DNA from: Anaerolineae bacterium
Lineage (GTDB): Bacteria > Chloroflexota > Anaerolineae > Aggregatilineales > UBA3940
DNA: 16,771 nucleotides
Reading direction: 5' to 3'
Assembly (NCBI GenBank): GCA_016926985.1
Contig: JAFGNO010000143.1
Location: forward strand, 1 to 16,771
Shown piece by piece: positions 1 through 7,799 of this stretch (the first letter of the stretch is position 1; the number at the start of each line of letters is the position of its first letter). The position numbers and the translations under genes are program-made. The notes under the pieces are model-generated. The model had not been told where the DNA came from. It ran no database searches and was given only the letters and a program-made list of their open reading frames with translations.

Positions 1-1
1 A

Positions 2-415
<414 letters not shown>

Positions 416-439
416 ACCTGAAAACCGCATACAGAATAC

Positions 440-527
440 GGAGAGGTGCCAGAGTGGTTGAATGGGGCGGTCTCGAAAACCGTTGTGGGCTTCGTGCTCA
501 CCGTGGGTTCGAATCCCACCCTCTCCG
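440..527 (+). tRNA. tRNA-Ser (anticodon CGA)
   Basis: An 88-nt class II tRNA. The acceptor arm GGAGAGG (440-446) pairs with CCTCTCC (520-526), with discriminator G527. The anticodon arm GCGGT/ACCGT encloses the loop CTCGAAA, giving anticodon CGA, which reads UCG. A long variable arm, typical of tRNA-Ser, precedes the T arm with its GGTTCGAATCC core. No CCA is encoded; the bases after the discriminator are CCT. The 3' end is only 2 bp from the stop codon of the convergent lipoprotein gene. No clear separate promoter is visible, so it may be read through from tadA. Confidence 0.96.
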
Positions 528-529
528 CC

Positions 530-1513
530 TTATGGTGTATATTCACGAGCGCATCGAAACCCGTAGTTGATCTGCGAGATGTTGGCCCTGAGACATCCCC
601 GGAACGCAGCACGCACACCATACAAGTGGTCCGATGATCCTCCCCGTACTACCCGTACTTCCATATTGTTATCCCCCGGATGCCGGGCCTGCTGCCCTTC
701 TGAAGGGTAGCTGTTGTACCAATCACTCACCCATTCCCATACATTTCCACCCATATCATAGGCGCCTATCCATGAAATACCGCCGGGTCTGCTTCCTACA
801 TCCCAGGTTCCATCGGCAAGAAAGGCCACGTTTTCTGTGACAAATTCATTACCCCAGGTAAAGATAAGACTGTCAGGACCTCGCGCTGCATACTCCCATT
901 CCGCCTCGGTTGGCAGCCGCCCACCACGGGTTTCGCAATACGCCTGAGCATTATACGAATTAATGCAGATACGCGGTTGGCTGTCGCGATACGAGAATGC
1001 AGTACAGTTTGGGTTGCTCCCAATCTGTCCATTGGTTACCTCATAGATATCGATCCAGAATGGCTCATCAAAGCACACTTCATGTGCTGGCTGTTCGTTT
1101 GCAAACCTGCCGCGCTGCGCGCCTGGGCCATATAGTTCCATGGCGTAATTAACCTGTTCGTCCGTGCTGCCCATCGTGAAGCACCCGGCAGGCACCAATG
1201 CCATCGGCACCCCGTCAAATTCCTGGATCAGCGGCTCCCATTGATCGTTTGAGGTAATCGGATTACCAGCGTATCCCAATGGGTTTGGATTTAATGTCGG
1301 GGCGGCTGTGGCGCCCTGCTCTGGTATACTGGTTGGATGGGCTGTGCTGGTCGAGGCTGGTTCAAGAGTCGGCGCCAGCTCCGGTACAGATATTATGGCA
1401 GATGTCATTGTTGGCTCGAGAGCCACCGTCGGCGTTGCATCGGATGGGATAGAGGTGCAGGCAGACAGGACCGATACCAGCAAAACGAACTGCGCCCTTC
1501 TTGCTTTTCTCAC
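530..1513 (-). CDS. Lipoprotein with formylglycine-generating-enzyme-like (SUMF1) domain, non-catalytic
   Basis: Predicted surface lipoprotein of 327 residues. The N-terminus has basic residues, a hydrophobic stretch and a lipobox (L16-S17-A18-C19). A Thr/Pro/Ser-rich tether follows to about residue 80. From about residue 100 comes an FGE-sulfatase fold: GCFTMGS, an E-V-T-N-G strand, RGGRLPTEAEWEYAARG, GGNVWEWVSDWY, VRGGSS and a terminal YGFRCARE. True formylglycine-generating enzymes carry a cysteine pair just after the GGS motif; here that stretch has none, so sulfatase-activating chemistry is unlikely and a binding or structural role is inferred. I chose the GTG at 1511-1513 because an AGGTG lies 9 nt upstream; a GTG at 1523-1525 would overlap that ribosome site. 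The gene is convergent with tRNA-Ser and no operon partner is visible. The ligand is unknown. Confidence 0.85.
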   Translation of the reverse strand: MRKARRAQFVLLVSVLSACTSIPSDATPTVALEPTMTSAIISVPELAPTLEPASTSTAHPTSIPEQGATAAPTLNPNPLGYAGNPITSNDQWEPLIQEFDGVPMALVPAGCFTMGSTDEQVNYAMELYGPGAQRGRFANEQPAHEVCFDEPFWIDIYEVTNGQIGSNPNCTAFSYRDSQPRICINSYNAQAYCETRGGRLPTEAEWEYAARGPDSLIFTWGNEFVTENVAFLADGTWDVGSRPGGISWIGAYDMGGNVWEWVSDWYNSYPSEGQQARHPGDNNMEVRVVRGGSSDHLYGVRAAFRGCLRANISQINYGFRCAREYTP

Positions 1514-1644
1514 AAAAGATAACACCTTTCCACATATTCATAGGATATTCATTGGGCAGCAAGCGCGTCACCTTACAGGCTGGCCGCCTACTGATATCAT
1601 ATGGGAAGCAGCGCCAGTTGTAACCTCCCAAAAGTAGGGGTGGG

Positions 1645-1795
1645 TATTTCGACAATGTCACATTGCTCGGATATTTTGGATGATCAAGGTCAGCAGGGAC
1701 ACCCTACAGGGTGTCCGTCTGCGGACGCGCAGTTGCGCGTCCCTACCAGCGGCCTGTCTGGTTGAATAAATGGTTAATCTGACATTGTCGTAGTA
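1645..1795. repeat. MITE-like element with imperfect terminal inverted repeats
   Basis: The ends 1645-1664 and 1776-1795 are inverted copies matching at 17 of 20 positions, including an 11-bp perfect core (CGACAATGTCA at 1650-1660 and its complement at 1780-1790). The roughly 150-bp span encodes nothing convincing and holds two perfect hairpins (annotated separately). Both outer ends carry TA, which could be a target duplication or part of the repeat. It lies in the 420-bp gene-free stretch between the FGE-like lipoprotein and the divergent response regulator. The architecture fits a non-autonomous miniature element, but one copy cannot prove mobility. Confidence 0.5.
1697..1742. repeat. Two tandem perfect 20-bp hairpins
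   Basis: The first palindrome has arms GGACACCCT and AGGGTGTCC (1697-1705, 1708-1716) around an AC loop. The second has arms GGACGCGCA and TGCGCGTCC (1723-1731, 1734-1742) around a GT loop. Only six bases separate them, and both begin with GGAC and end with GTCC. They form the core of the inverted-repeat-bounded element. Neither is followed by a T-run on either strand, so they do not look like simple intrinsic terminators. Confidence 0.75.
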
Positions 1796-1854
1796 ATAGG
1801 TGAGCAACCTCTGATTGATGACTGATTTACAATCTGCTAACATCGAACAGCGGA

Positions 1855-1885
1855 TTGCATCCTCCTCAACAGAATCAGGTATAAT
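1855..1885 (+). promoter_or_regulatory. Candidate promoter for the Roadblock-type response regulator
   Basis: A perfect -10 hexamer TATAAT lies at 1880-1885, 48 bp before the ATG at 1934. The only -35-like match, TTGCAT at 1855-1860, is weak and 19 bp away, so the assignment rests mainly on the -10 box. The predicted transcript would start near 1892. Confidence 0.4.
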
Positions 1886-1933
1886 GTCTGAAGTGGCCAA
1901 CCTCAGAAAACAGGAAATATCAGGAATCTGCCA

Positions 1934-3094
1934 ATGAGCCTGGAACGAGAATCACGCGTTCTGATCGTCGACGACCAGCGGGAAGTCGCCCGTGTCCTGC
2001 GCACCGCGCTGGAGCTTTCAAACCACGGGATATTTGTGGTTGACGTCCCATCCGGCGAGGAAGCACTGTTGGAGATGGGTCGCGAATTTGATGTGATTGT
2101 GGCCGACTACCGGCTCCCTGGCATGAACGGGGTCGAACTGCTGCAGCGGGTCAAGAAAGTCCAGTCTCATATCAGAACCATCCTGATCACCGGGCACGCA
2201 CTTGATCAGGTGGTTACCCAGATCAGCGAGATGGACATCTTCCGAATCTTTGAGAAGCCCATTGATACAGAGGAATTTGTTGAAGCCGTTACGCTTGCCA
2301 TTTACGGCGAGCAGCAGGTTGAAAAGCTGAAAAAAGCTGAAGGTCCGGTGGGGGCTATCCCCACCTTTGACCACGGCCCGGTGCTGCGGGTGCTTTCCAG
2401 GCTACGGATTGACCTGGGCGCACGTGGGATCGCCTTTATCAGCCGGCTGGGCAATGTGCAGATCAAAGATGGATCGGTGGATGACCTGCCGCGCTTTTCT
2501 GAGCTGGTGGTGCTGCTGGCCCGTAATTTTACCACAACAGCCGAGATTTCTTCGTATCTTGGTGATGAGCCATCAACGGCCGTCCATTACTATGACGGGA
2601 ACTGGTATGATATTTACGCCATGTCGGCAGGGTCGGATTTCTTCATCGCAATCATCTTCCCCGGCGGCAGTCAGAAAGAGATGGGCCCGGTGCTCCGGTA
2701 TGGCAAGTCAGCAGCCAACCGGATCATTGAGATGATCGGCGCGGAACCCGTGAGCCAATCAGATGCAGCGGAAGAGGAAGAACCGGAACCCGCAGCCGCC
2801 TATGACGCTGTGGAAGAAACCGCGCCAGCAGTCGAGGCAGAACCCGAAGAAGAGGCAGAAGAACCAGCACTGATCGACCTGGATTCGCTGGTGAAGGAGG
2901 GAGAAGAGGTTGAAGCGCTTGACCTTGATCTGGAGACGCTTGACCTCTCGCTGGATGGGGAGCCTGCCGACCTCGACGGCTTCTGGGAAGAAGCCGGTGC
3001 GCTTGAAACCAAGGTCAGTGATGACGCCCTGTCATTGGACGAAGCCGTTGAACTGGGGCTGATCCCGAAGGACGCCGACATTTCAGAGGGCTAG
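1934..3094 (+). CDS. Response regulator with Roadblock/LC7-like domain and acidic tail
   Basis: A cytoplasmic 386-residue signalling protein. Residues 8-125 form a receiver domain: acidic pocket D13-D14, phospho-acceptor D58 (in VADYRLPG), switch T86 (LITGH) and K108 (EKP). Residues about 145-275 are a separate alpha/beta domain whose pattern (a long helix, G-A-R-G-I-A-F-I strand, G-N-V-Q turn, then Y-D-G-N-W-Y-D-I-Y strands) resembles Roadblock/LC7 (MglB-like) modules, which regulate small Ras-like GTPases; this call is from fold pattern only. Residues about 276-386 are a low-complexity tail rich in Glu, Asp, Ala and Pro. There is no DNA-binding domain, so output is probably through protein contacts. 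The start has AGGA 8 nt upstream. No kinase gene is adjacent on this strand. Confidence 0.82.
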   Translation: MSLERESRVLIVDDQREVARVLRTALELSNHGIFVVDVPSGEEALLEMGREFDVIVADYRLPGMNGVELLQRVKKVQSHIRTILITGHALDQVVTQISEMDIFRIFEKPIDTEEFVEAVTLAIYGEQQVEKLKKAEGPVGAIPTFDHGPVLRVLSRLRIDLGARGIAFISRLGNVQIKDGSVDDLPRFSELVVLLARNFTTTAEISSYLGDEPSTAVHYYDGNWYDIYAMSAGSDFFIAIIFPGGSQKEMGPVLRYGKSAANRIIEMIGAEPVSQSDAAEEEEPEPAAAYDAVEETAPAVEAEPEEEAEEPALIDLDSLVKEGEEVEALDLDLETLDLSLDGEPADLDGFWEEAGALETKVSDDALSLDEAVELGLIPKDADISEG

Positions 3095-3128
3095 TCTCGC
3101 CGCGAGGCCGATAGAGAGGATATTAACA

Positions 3129-3158
3129 GAAGCCGGCAAAAGCCGGCTTCGTTGTTCT
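3129..3158 (+). terminator. Intrinsic terminator of the response regulator gene
   Basis: A 9-bp perfect GC-rich stem, GAAGCCGGC (3129-3137) with GCCGGCTTC (3142-3150), closes an AAAA loop and is followed by the T-rich GTTGTTCTCT. It starts 34 bp after the stop codon. On the other strand the same hairpin lies downstream of the acidic miniprotein gene, so it could serve both convergent genes, though the - strand tail is less T-rich. Confidence 0.8.
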
Positions 3159-3207
3159 CTGTACTTCTGTACTTGCAATCTGGGATGACAGGGGGGCGGG
3201 CTAACGC

Positions 3208-3417
3208 TTAATAACCGTCGTCATCCCAGCTGTCCCAATCCTCGTCATCATCGTCGTCCCAATCATCATCATCCCACTCTTCGTCATCGTCCCAGTCGTC
3301 GTCATCCTCGTCCCATTCGTCCTCATCCCATTCCTCGACGGCGTCGTCACCTATCACTTCGTCGTCATCATCAGGACCATGGATAATATCCTCTAATTCA
3401 TCAACCCATTTGTCCAT
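3208..3417 (-). CDS. Asp/Glu/Trp-rich acidic miniprotein of unknown function
   Basis: A 69-residue protein with 33 Asp and 11 Glu, a single Lys and no Arg. Eight Trp occur, seven of them in the C-terminal half at 5-8 residue spacing (30, 35, 42, 48, 53, 61, then 64), each set in Asp runs. The first 13 residues look like a normal amphipathic helix start (M-D-K-W-V-D-E-L-E-D-I-I-H). I chose the ATG at 3415-3417, which has GGAG 8 nt upstream; the GTG three codons earlier overlaps that site. There is no signal peptide, membrane segment or Cys. A TTGACA-type promoter lies upstream and a shared terminator downstream, which supports a real gene. I do not recognise a family. Cation binding, nucleic-acid mimicry or a protein-binding tail are all possible. 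Confidence 0.65.
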   Translation of the reverse strand: MDKWVDELEDIIHGPDDDDEVIGDDAVEEWDEDEWDEDDDDWDDDEEWDDDDWDDDDDEDWDSWDDDGY

Positions 3418-3489
3418 TTTTATCACTCCGGTTTTTTAAAATTGAACAGGTATCAATTCCATGCTTACAGTTGGATCGTATCTGAGACC

Positions 3490-3519
3490 AATTTACGGCA
3501 AAACCCATCATTCTGTCAA
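3490..3519 (-). promoter_or_regulatory. Candidate promoter for the acidic miniprotein
   Basis: Read on the - strand, a perfect TTGACA (3519-3514) is followed after 18 bp by TAAATT (3495-3490), which matches the -10 consensus at 4 of 6 positions. The predicted leader is about 65 nt before the ATG at 3417. The rest of the 3418-3644 gap holds no gene I can support. Confidence 0.4.
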
Positions 3520-3644
3520 CAGGCAATTTTGTCGCTGCCAGCCACAAGGATGCTTATACCTGACCGGCGGCAGGAAGTTATACCACTCTAAAAGGCACGA
3601 AGCAAATAATGAAAAAGGAGTCGAATTCCAGGCCGGGGACAGAT

Positions 3645-5495
3645 TTATGCAAGCGGCAGTGTAAAGCGGAACACAGTGCCCTGTCCTTCCCTGTTCTGCG
3701 CACTTACTGTTCCCCCAAACTGCTCCACCACCTGTTTGACAATGGATAAACCAAGCCCGGTTCCGGTTATGCCGGTCTTTTTGGCATTAGTGGCGCGGAA
3801 AAACTCGTTCCAGAGGTTTTGCAGTTCTTCTTCCGGGATACCAATCCCGGTATCCTCCACATAGGTGGCAACCTGTGCGCCGTATTCCACCACCCTGACC
3901 CTCACCTGTCCCCCCTCGGGGGTGTACTTGATGGCATTGCCGATGAGATTTTCGAGCACGCGTCTGAGTCCGTCTTCGGCAACCAGCACCGGCAGCGCCT
4001 CGGAGGGCAGATCACAGGTCAGAGATAGATGCTTTTCCTCCGCCAGATGTCGCATGTGCTCAACCACCTCCAACACCACCGGTTGAAGGGGTATCCGAGT
4101 CAACTCCTGTGCAAGGAAATTGGTCTTGGTTGCAGCAAGTGTCAGTAAATCATTGATCAATTCGAGCAGCGTATTCAAACGCAGGTCAATCCGCCCCAGT
4201 ATGTCCGCTTGCTGATTGGTGAGCGTGCCTGTCACCCCTTGCAGCAGCACCCGCAGAAGGCTCTGAGCGCTGGTTACCGGCGCTCGTAGCTCGTGAGTCA
4301 CAAGGCGGACAAACTGGGCGCGCTCCTGATTGACATCGTGCAGGTTTTCATGCACAAGGGCATTTTCAAGTGCTATTGCCCCCTGTTCAGCAACCGCTGT
4401 CAAAAAGACCACATCATCGTTGGTGAAACTTGCCGGGCGATTGGCGTAAACGCGCAGGACGCCCAACACGCGGGATGAGCCCCGGATGGGAGCAACAAGC
4501 ATGCTGCGAATGCCCTCGCTCTTCACCTGTTCAGGATACTGTATGCGGCTGTCTGCGGGCGCATCGTCCACAAGGACAGCAGTGCCGCTGAGAGCCTCTA
4601 CATCCAGTTTGCTGTGGGCAATACTCACCGGGCCCTTGTCCAGGTAGCTCTGACTGAGACCGTATGAGGCAGTCATCTTTAGCTGATCGCCTGTTTCATC
4701 GAGCAGACGAATCAGCGCCCCCTGTGCATTCAGGGCATCTGCCGCGCTTTTTGCCAGCCGATCCATCACTTCTGGGAGGCTGAGGGTTGAGGATATCGCC
4801 CGTGAAGTTTCAAACAAAGCAATGATCTGACGCTCCCGCCAGCGCAGGCGCCTCATGATACTGGAGGTCAGATAGACGCTCATGAACGCTGTAGCTGCGA
4901 AAAAGGTCAGCACGGAGAGCACATAAAATGTATTCCGGTGCAAGTCCAATGGAAAGCCGGGTATGACCCCGATATGAGGAATAACATTGAACAGTTCCAG
5001 GCCTGTTACCAGGAGCAAAACAAGTGTACCAATAATGACAAACCAGTAGGGGGTCTGGTAGGGCAGCAGAATGGTCACCATCAGCATATGGATCATCAAA
5101 ACCGGGATACCGGGGCTGGCGATACCGCCCGTGAGGTGGATAAACACGGACAGACATAACCAGTCCAGGGCCACCTGCAGTAAAATGACGCGGCGGAGAG
5201 GCTTGAGCGCCATATGCTGACTGGAAGCACAGCGGCGAATGTACAGGGCAAAGGCCGTGTTATAAAGCAGAATAATGATCCCTAACAGATATAGTGGAAG
5301 TACACGGAGGGGCAGGTTGAGCAGGTAAACGCTGATCGCGGTTACCACCACCAGGAGAATCCCTGCGCCCCAGCGGGCCCGAACGATACGCTTTATGCCG
5401 GAATATACATCATCGGCAAAAAGAATTCTGAGAGACTTAAGCTCCAGATCATCAAGTGCCTGCTTATCGTCACCGGATGGTTTGATGCGCCCCAC
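3645..5495 (-). CDS. Membrane histidine kinase with six-helix N-terminus and GAF domain
   Basis: Hybrid-free sensor kinase of 616 residues in the cytoplasmic membrane. After a 40-residue cytoplasmic head come about six membrane helices (43-60, 65-86, 102-121, 129-147, 151-171, 188-213) with short loops and no large extracellular domain. A short coiled linker leads to a GAF domain (about 236-380). The HisKA helix has phospho-acceptor H401 in VTHELRAP. The ATPase domain shows the N box (N516-L-I-G-N520), G1 DTGIGIP (548-554) and G2 GTGLGLS (578-584), all intact. The start is GTG at 5493-5495 with a GAGGGG about 11 nt upstream. It follows the response regulator by 27 bp in the same operon, so that regulator is the natural partner. 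The stimulus is unknown; the compact membrane region or the GAF domain could sense a small molecule or redox state. Confidence 0.93.
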   Translation of the reverse strand: MGRIKPSGDDKQALDDLELKSLRILFADDVYSGIKRIVRARWGAGILLVVVTAISVYLLNLPLRVLPLYLLGIIILLYNTAFALYIRRCASSQHMALKPLRRVILLQVALDWLCLSVFIHLTGGIASPGIPVLMIHMLMVTILLPYQTPYWFVIIGTLVLLLVTGLELFNVIPHIGVIPGFPLDLHRNTFYVLSVLTFFAATAFMSVYLTSSIMRRLRWRERQIIALFETSRAISSTLSLPEVMDRLAKSAADALNAQGALIRLLDETGDQLKMTASYGLSQSYLDKGPVSIAHSKLDVEALSGTAVLVDDAPADSRIQYPEQVKSEGIRSMLVAPIRGSSRVLGVLRVYANRPASFTNDDVVFLTAVAEQGAIALENALVHENLHDVNQERAQFVRLVTHELRAPVTSAQSLLRVLLQGVTGTLTNQQADILGRIDLRLNTLLELINDLLTLAATKTNFLAQELTRIPLQPVVLEVVEHMRHLAEEKHLSLTCDLPSEALPVLVAEDGLRRVLENLIGNAIKYTPEGGQVRVRVVEYGAQVATYVEDTGIGIPEEELQNLWNEFFRATNAKKTGITGTGLGLSIVKQVVEQFGGTVSAQNREGQGTVFRFTLPLA

Positions 5496-5522
5496 CAGAT
5501 CGTTTCCCCCTCTGAGCGTTGT

Positions 5523-5918
5523 TTACTTTGCCAGTATTTCTTCTATCTGCTTCAAGAGGGCGGTGGGATCAATGGGTTTATCGATAAAGGCATCAACCGG
5601 CAGGTAGTCACTATCCGGGGAAAGTTTCACCGGCGATGTGGTATGAATTGCCGTCAGCATGATAATTGGGATGTTGGCATACTCAGCATAGGGTGAGTTG
5701 GGGTCGGGACTGCGCAGGGTCAGCGCAAGCTGGAAGCCAGAGGTTGTGGTATCCATCATGACATCCAGGATAATGATATCCGGCCGTACCTGCTCTATGC
5801 TGGACAGCCCTTCACGGCTGCTTGCTGCCTCGTAGACCTCATGACCGGCATTTTCCAGGCACAGCCGTGCTGCAAGCACCATGTCAGGGTCATCATCAAT
5901 AATCAATATCTTTGCCAT
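5523..5918 (-). CDS. Single-domain response regulator downstream of hydrogenase genes
   Basis: A 131-residue receiver-only protein. It has acidic pocket D8-D9-D10, phospho-acceptor D52 (ILDVMMD), T89 (IMLTAIH) and K114 (DKP), so the phosphorylation site is complete. An insertion of roughly 15-20 residues (about 93-108, S-P-V-K-L-S-P-D-S-D-Y-L-P) lies between the T89 strand and the lysine strand. No output domain is present, so it probably acts by protein contact or phosphotransfer. I chose the ATG at 5916-5918 with AAGGA 9 nt upstream; the ATG six codons earlier contains that ribosome site. It lies 69 bp after the hydrogenase protease gene and 27 bp before the kinase. Confidence 0.92.
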   Translation of the reverse strand: MAKILIIDDDPDMVLAARLCLENAGHEVYEAASSREGLSSIEQVRPDIIILDVMMDTTTSGFQLALTLRSPDPNSPYAEYANIPIIMLTAIHTTSPVKLSPDSDYLPVDAFIDKPIDPTALLKQIEEILAK

Positions 5919-5945
5919 TGGAGTACGTCCTTCCACGCAGCAGTA

Positions 5946-5975
5946 ATAGTATGATGAGATTTCTGATTATGTTAA
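5946..5975 (-). promoter_or_regulatory. Candidate internal promoter for the kinase/regulator pair
   Basis: On the - strand TTAACA (5975-5970, 5 of 6 to the -35 consensus) and TACTAT (5951-5946, 4 of 6 to the -10) are separated by 18 bp. The implied start point is about 20 nt before the response regulator ATG. If real, the two-component genes can be expressed apart from the hydrogenase. Confidence 0.35.
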
Positions 5976-5987
5976 GCGCAGAATCTC

Positions 5988-6485
5988 TTAGAAATAACTC
6001 TCCCGTATTGCATTTCCAACCTGCGGTACAACCTCCTGCACGACTGGGCTCAGTCCCGGCTCCCAGGTCACCGCTTCCGGCTGGATACCAATGATCTGGA
6101 CAAAGGCGGGCATCTGGCCCAGCGATTCGGCCAGATACAGGGCTTCGAACAGCCCTGCACTGTGCAGCGTTCCCTGGAATTCTCCGGCAGCAGATTGTAT
6201 CAGGTCGGGTGAAAAGCTGCGCCATTCACCTGGCTGGAGTCCCATCTCGGCGGCATCAATGATGACCGCCCTGGAATAGCCTTCCAGGAAGAGCACCAGT
6301 TCCAAACCTGGCGTGCCACCAATTACCAGATCGATATGCTCCGGGATGCCAGGACCTGATTTCAGATACTCCAGGACGGCTTCTCCCGCCCCGTCGTCAC
6401 CGCGCAGGGGATTGCCAAGTGCAAGCACCAAGAGCCGGTCTGCGCCGGCGCCTGACCCCGCTTTCCCAGGCATATTTTCAGTCAT
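5988..6485 (-). CDS. Hydrogenase maturation protease (HyaD/HybD/HycI family)
   Basis: A nickel-dependent endopeptidase of 165 residues that removes the C-terminal peptide of the NiFe large subunit once nickel is inserted. The family motif GNPLRGDDGAG sits at residues 24-34. By alignment with E. coli HybD as I recall it, the nickel ligands would be D31, D77 (in VIIDAAE) and H108 (in TLHSAGL), all present. The GGTPGLEL segment (56-63) is also typical. Its gene starts 9 bp after the hydA stop, so HydA, with its C-terminal extension, is the likely substrate. The N-terminal 16 residues are Gly/Ala-rich and unconserved; a second ATG four codons in (6473) is an equally plausible start, since neither has ideal ribosome-site spacing. 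Confidence 0.92.
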   Translation of the reverse strand: MTENMPGKAGSGAGADRLLVLALGNPLRGDDGAGEAVLEYLKSGPGIPEHIDLVIGGTPGLELVLFLEGYSRAVIIDAAEMGLQPGEWRSFSPDLIQSAAGEFQGTLHSAGLFEALYLAESLGQMPAFVQIIGIQPEAVTWEPGLSPVVQEVVPQVGNAIRESYF

Positions 6486-6494
6486 CTCACCATT

Positions 6495-7799
6495 CTACTC
6501 AAACCGGACATCCAGCAGGTGTGTTGAGCAGGAAATGCAGGGATCATACGCTCGAACAAGCATCTCAAGCGCCAGCGTGATCTCCTCCTGCGACCGGTCA
6601 AGAATGGTTGGCACCAGCGCGCGCATGTCCTCTTCCGCATTCTGAAGGTTCTGCGTGGTCGGGATGACACCATTTGCACCAACAATGAGCCCATCCTCAA
6701 TCTTATAATGGTGGAACAAAATGCCTCTGGGCACTTCGCAAGAACCAACTCCTTCCCCGCTCAGGCGGGCTGGTGGGGCCGGTTCCTCCCATTCAACACC
6801 CCGTTTAAGAAGGGCATCGGTCAGGACGATTGAATCCTCAATCGCATGGACGATCTCAACAACCTGCGCAACCGAGATCATGTAGGGGTTGTGGCATACG
6901 GGCTTTAAACCGAGTGCAACAGCGGCTTCTTTAGCCTTTGGATGGAGCAGGTCATAATTAACATTAACCCGCGCCATTGCGCCGACTGCATAGGCCTCGC
7001 GCTGGTTACGGGCGCGCTTGGCGGTAGAATGCGGCACCATGTATTCGTTGGTCACTTCCAGGTACCGGTCAAGCGGCCATTCGCCGCTATCGGTGCTCTT
7101 GATCACGCCATCGATAAAGGCATATTCATCCGGTTTGTGCAGGGCAATATGCTCGGTTTCCCGTTCAAAGTCAGGGATTTGCAGTGTCTGGAACAAAGCC
7201 ACGGTTTCATCCACATCCGCCCGCACAGCCTCAAGCCGCTCGCGCAGCTGCTCAAGCTTTTCCATTGTCGGAAAATGGGTAAAACCACCTACCGTCATGG
7301 CAATTGGGTGCGTATGACGGCCTGCGATGACTGCGCAGATATCGCCCGACAGCTTCTTCATACGCAGGGCACGCAGCACCACATCAGGCGCGGAGGTCGC
7401 CAGCGGGATCACGCTTCCCACCCCCAGAAAATCGGGGGCAACCAGCATGTAGACATGCAGGATATGGCTGTCCAGGATTTCCCCGTAGAAGTTGAGCTTG
7501 CGCAGCAGAATCGTCTGCTCGCTGAGTTCAACGCCCAGGGCGGTTTCTGTCGCCCGGAGGGAGGTGGTGGCATGGCCCACCGCGCAGATTCCGCAGATTC
7601 GCGATGTCAGGTGCGAAGCCTGCCCGTAAGGACGCCCACGCAGCATGGCCTCAAAAAAGCGGGGAGCCTCCACAATCTGAAGCTCGCAGCGCTTGAGTTC
7701 ACCCTTTTCCACATCCACGACGATGTTACCGTGCCCCTCGACACGGGTGATATGATGGACATCAATCGCGATATCAGGGGTTAAGGTCGTTCCTGTCAT
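6495..7799 (-). CDS. hydA: Group 3b [NiFe]-hydrogenase large (alpha) subunit
   Basis: Catalytic subunit of 434 residues that oxidises or evolves H2 at a NiFe(CN)2CO centre in the cytoplasm. The N-terminal RVEGHG (19-24) and L1 motif R-I-C69-G-I-C72-A-V-G-H are intact. The C-terminal L2 motif D-P-C421-I-S-C424-S-T-H427 is followed by seven residues (L-L-D-V-R-F-E), the peptide expected to be removed by the protease encoded immediately downstream. Length and motif form match group 3 sulfhydrogenase alpha subunits and not membrane-bound uptake enzymes. The start codon overlaps the hydD stop (ATGA), with GAGGA 6 nt upstream. The gene order beta-gamma-delta-alpha is that of the Pyrococcus sulfhydrogenase I operon, as I recall it. 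Confidence 0.95.
   Translation of the reverse strand: MTGTTLTPDIAIDVHHITRVEGHGNIVVDVEKGELKRCELQIVEAPRFFEAMLRGRPYGQASHLTSRICGICAVGHATTSLRATETALGVELSEQTILLRKLNFYGEILDSHILHVYMLVAPDFLGVGSVIPLATSAPDVVLRALRMKKLSGDICAVIAGRHTHPIAMTVGGFTHFPTMEKLEQLRERLEAVRADVDETVALFQTLQIPDFERETEHIALHKPDEYAFIDGVIKSTDSGEWPLDRYLEVTNEYMVPHSTAKRARNQREAYAVGAMARVNVNYDLLHPKAKEAAVALGLKPVCHNPYMISVAQVVEIVHAIEDSIVLTDALLKRGVEWEEPAPPARLSGEGVGSCEVPRGILFHHYKIEDGLIVGANGVIPTTQNLQNAEEDMRALVPTILDRSQEEITLALEMLVRAYDPCISCSTHLLDVRFE

Noticed and set aside
2800..3081. - strand Ser-rich frame opposite the acidic tail of the response regulator
   Set aside because: Poly-Ser is the expected antisense of Glu/Asp-rich codons; no start signal or domain supports it.
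3461..3664. + strand frame of 67 codons in the gap between the acidic miniprotein and the kinase
   Set aside because: No ribosome site, no domain or membrane segment, and it runs into the 3' end of the convergent kinase gene.
6942..7784. Long + strand open frame of 280 codons opposite hydA
   Set aside because: It is a shadow of the hydA coding strand: His/Cys-rich composition, no recognisable domain, and hydA has complete catalytic motifs.
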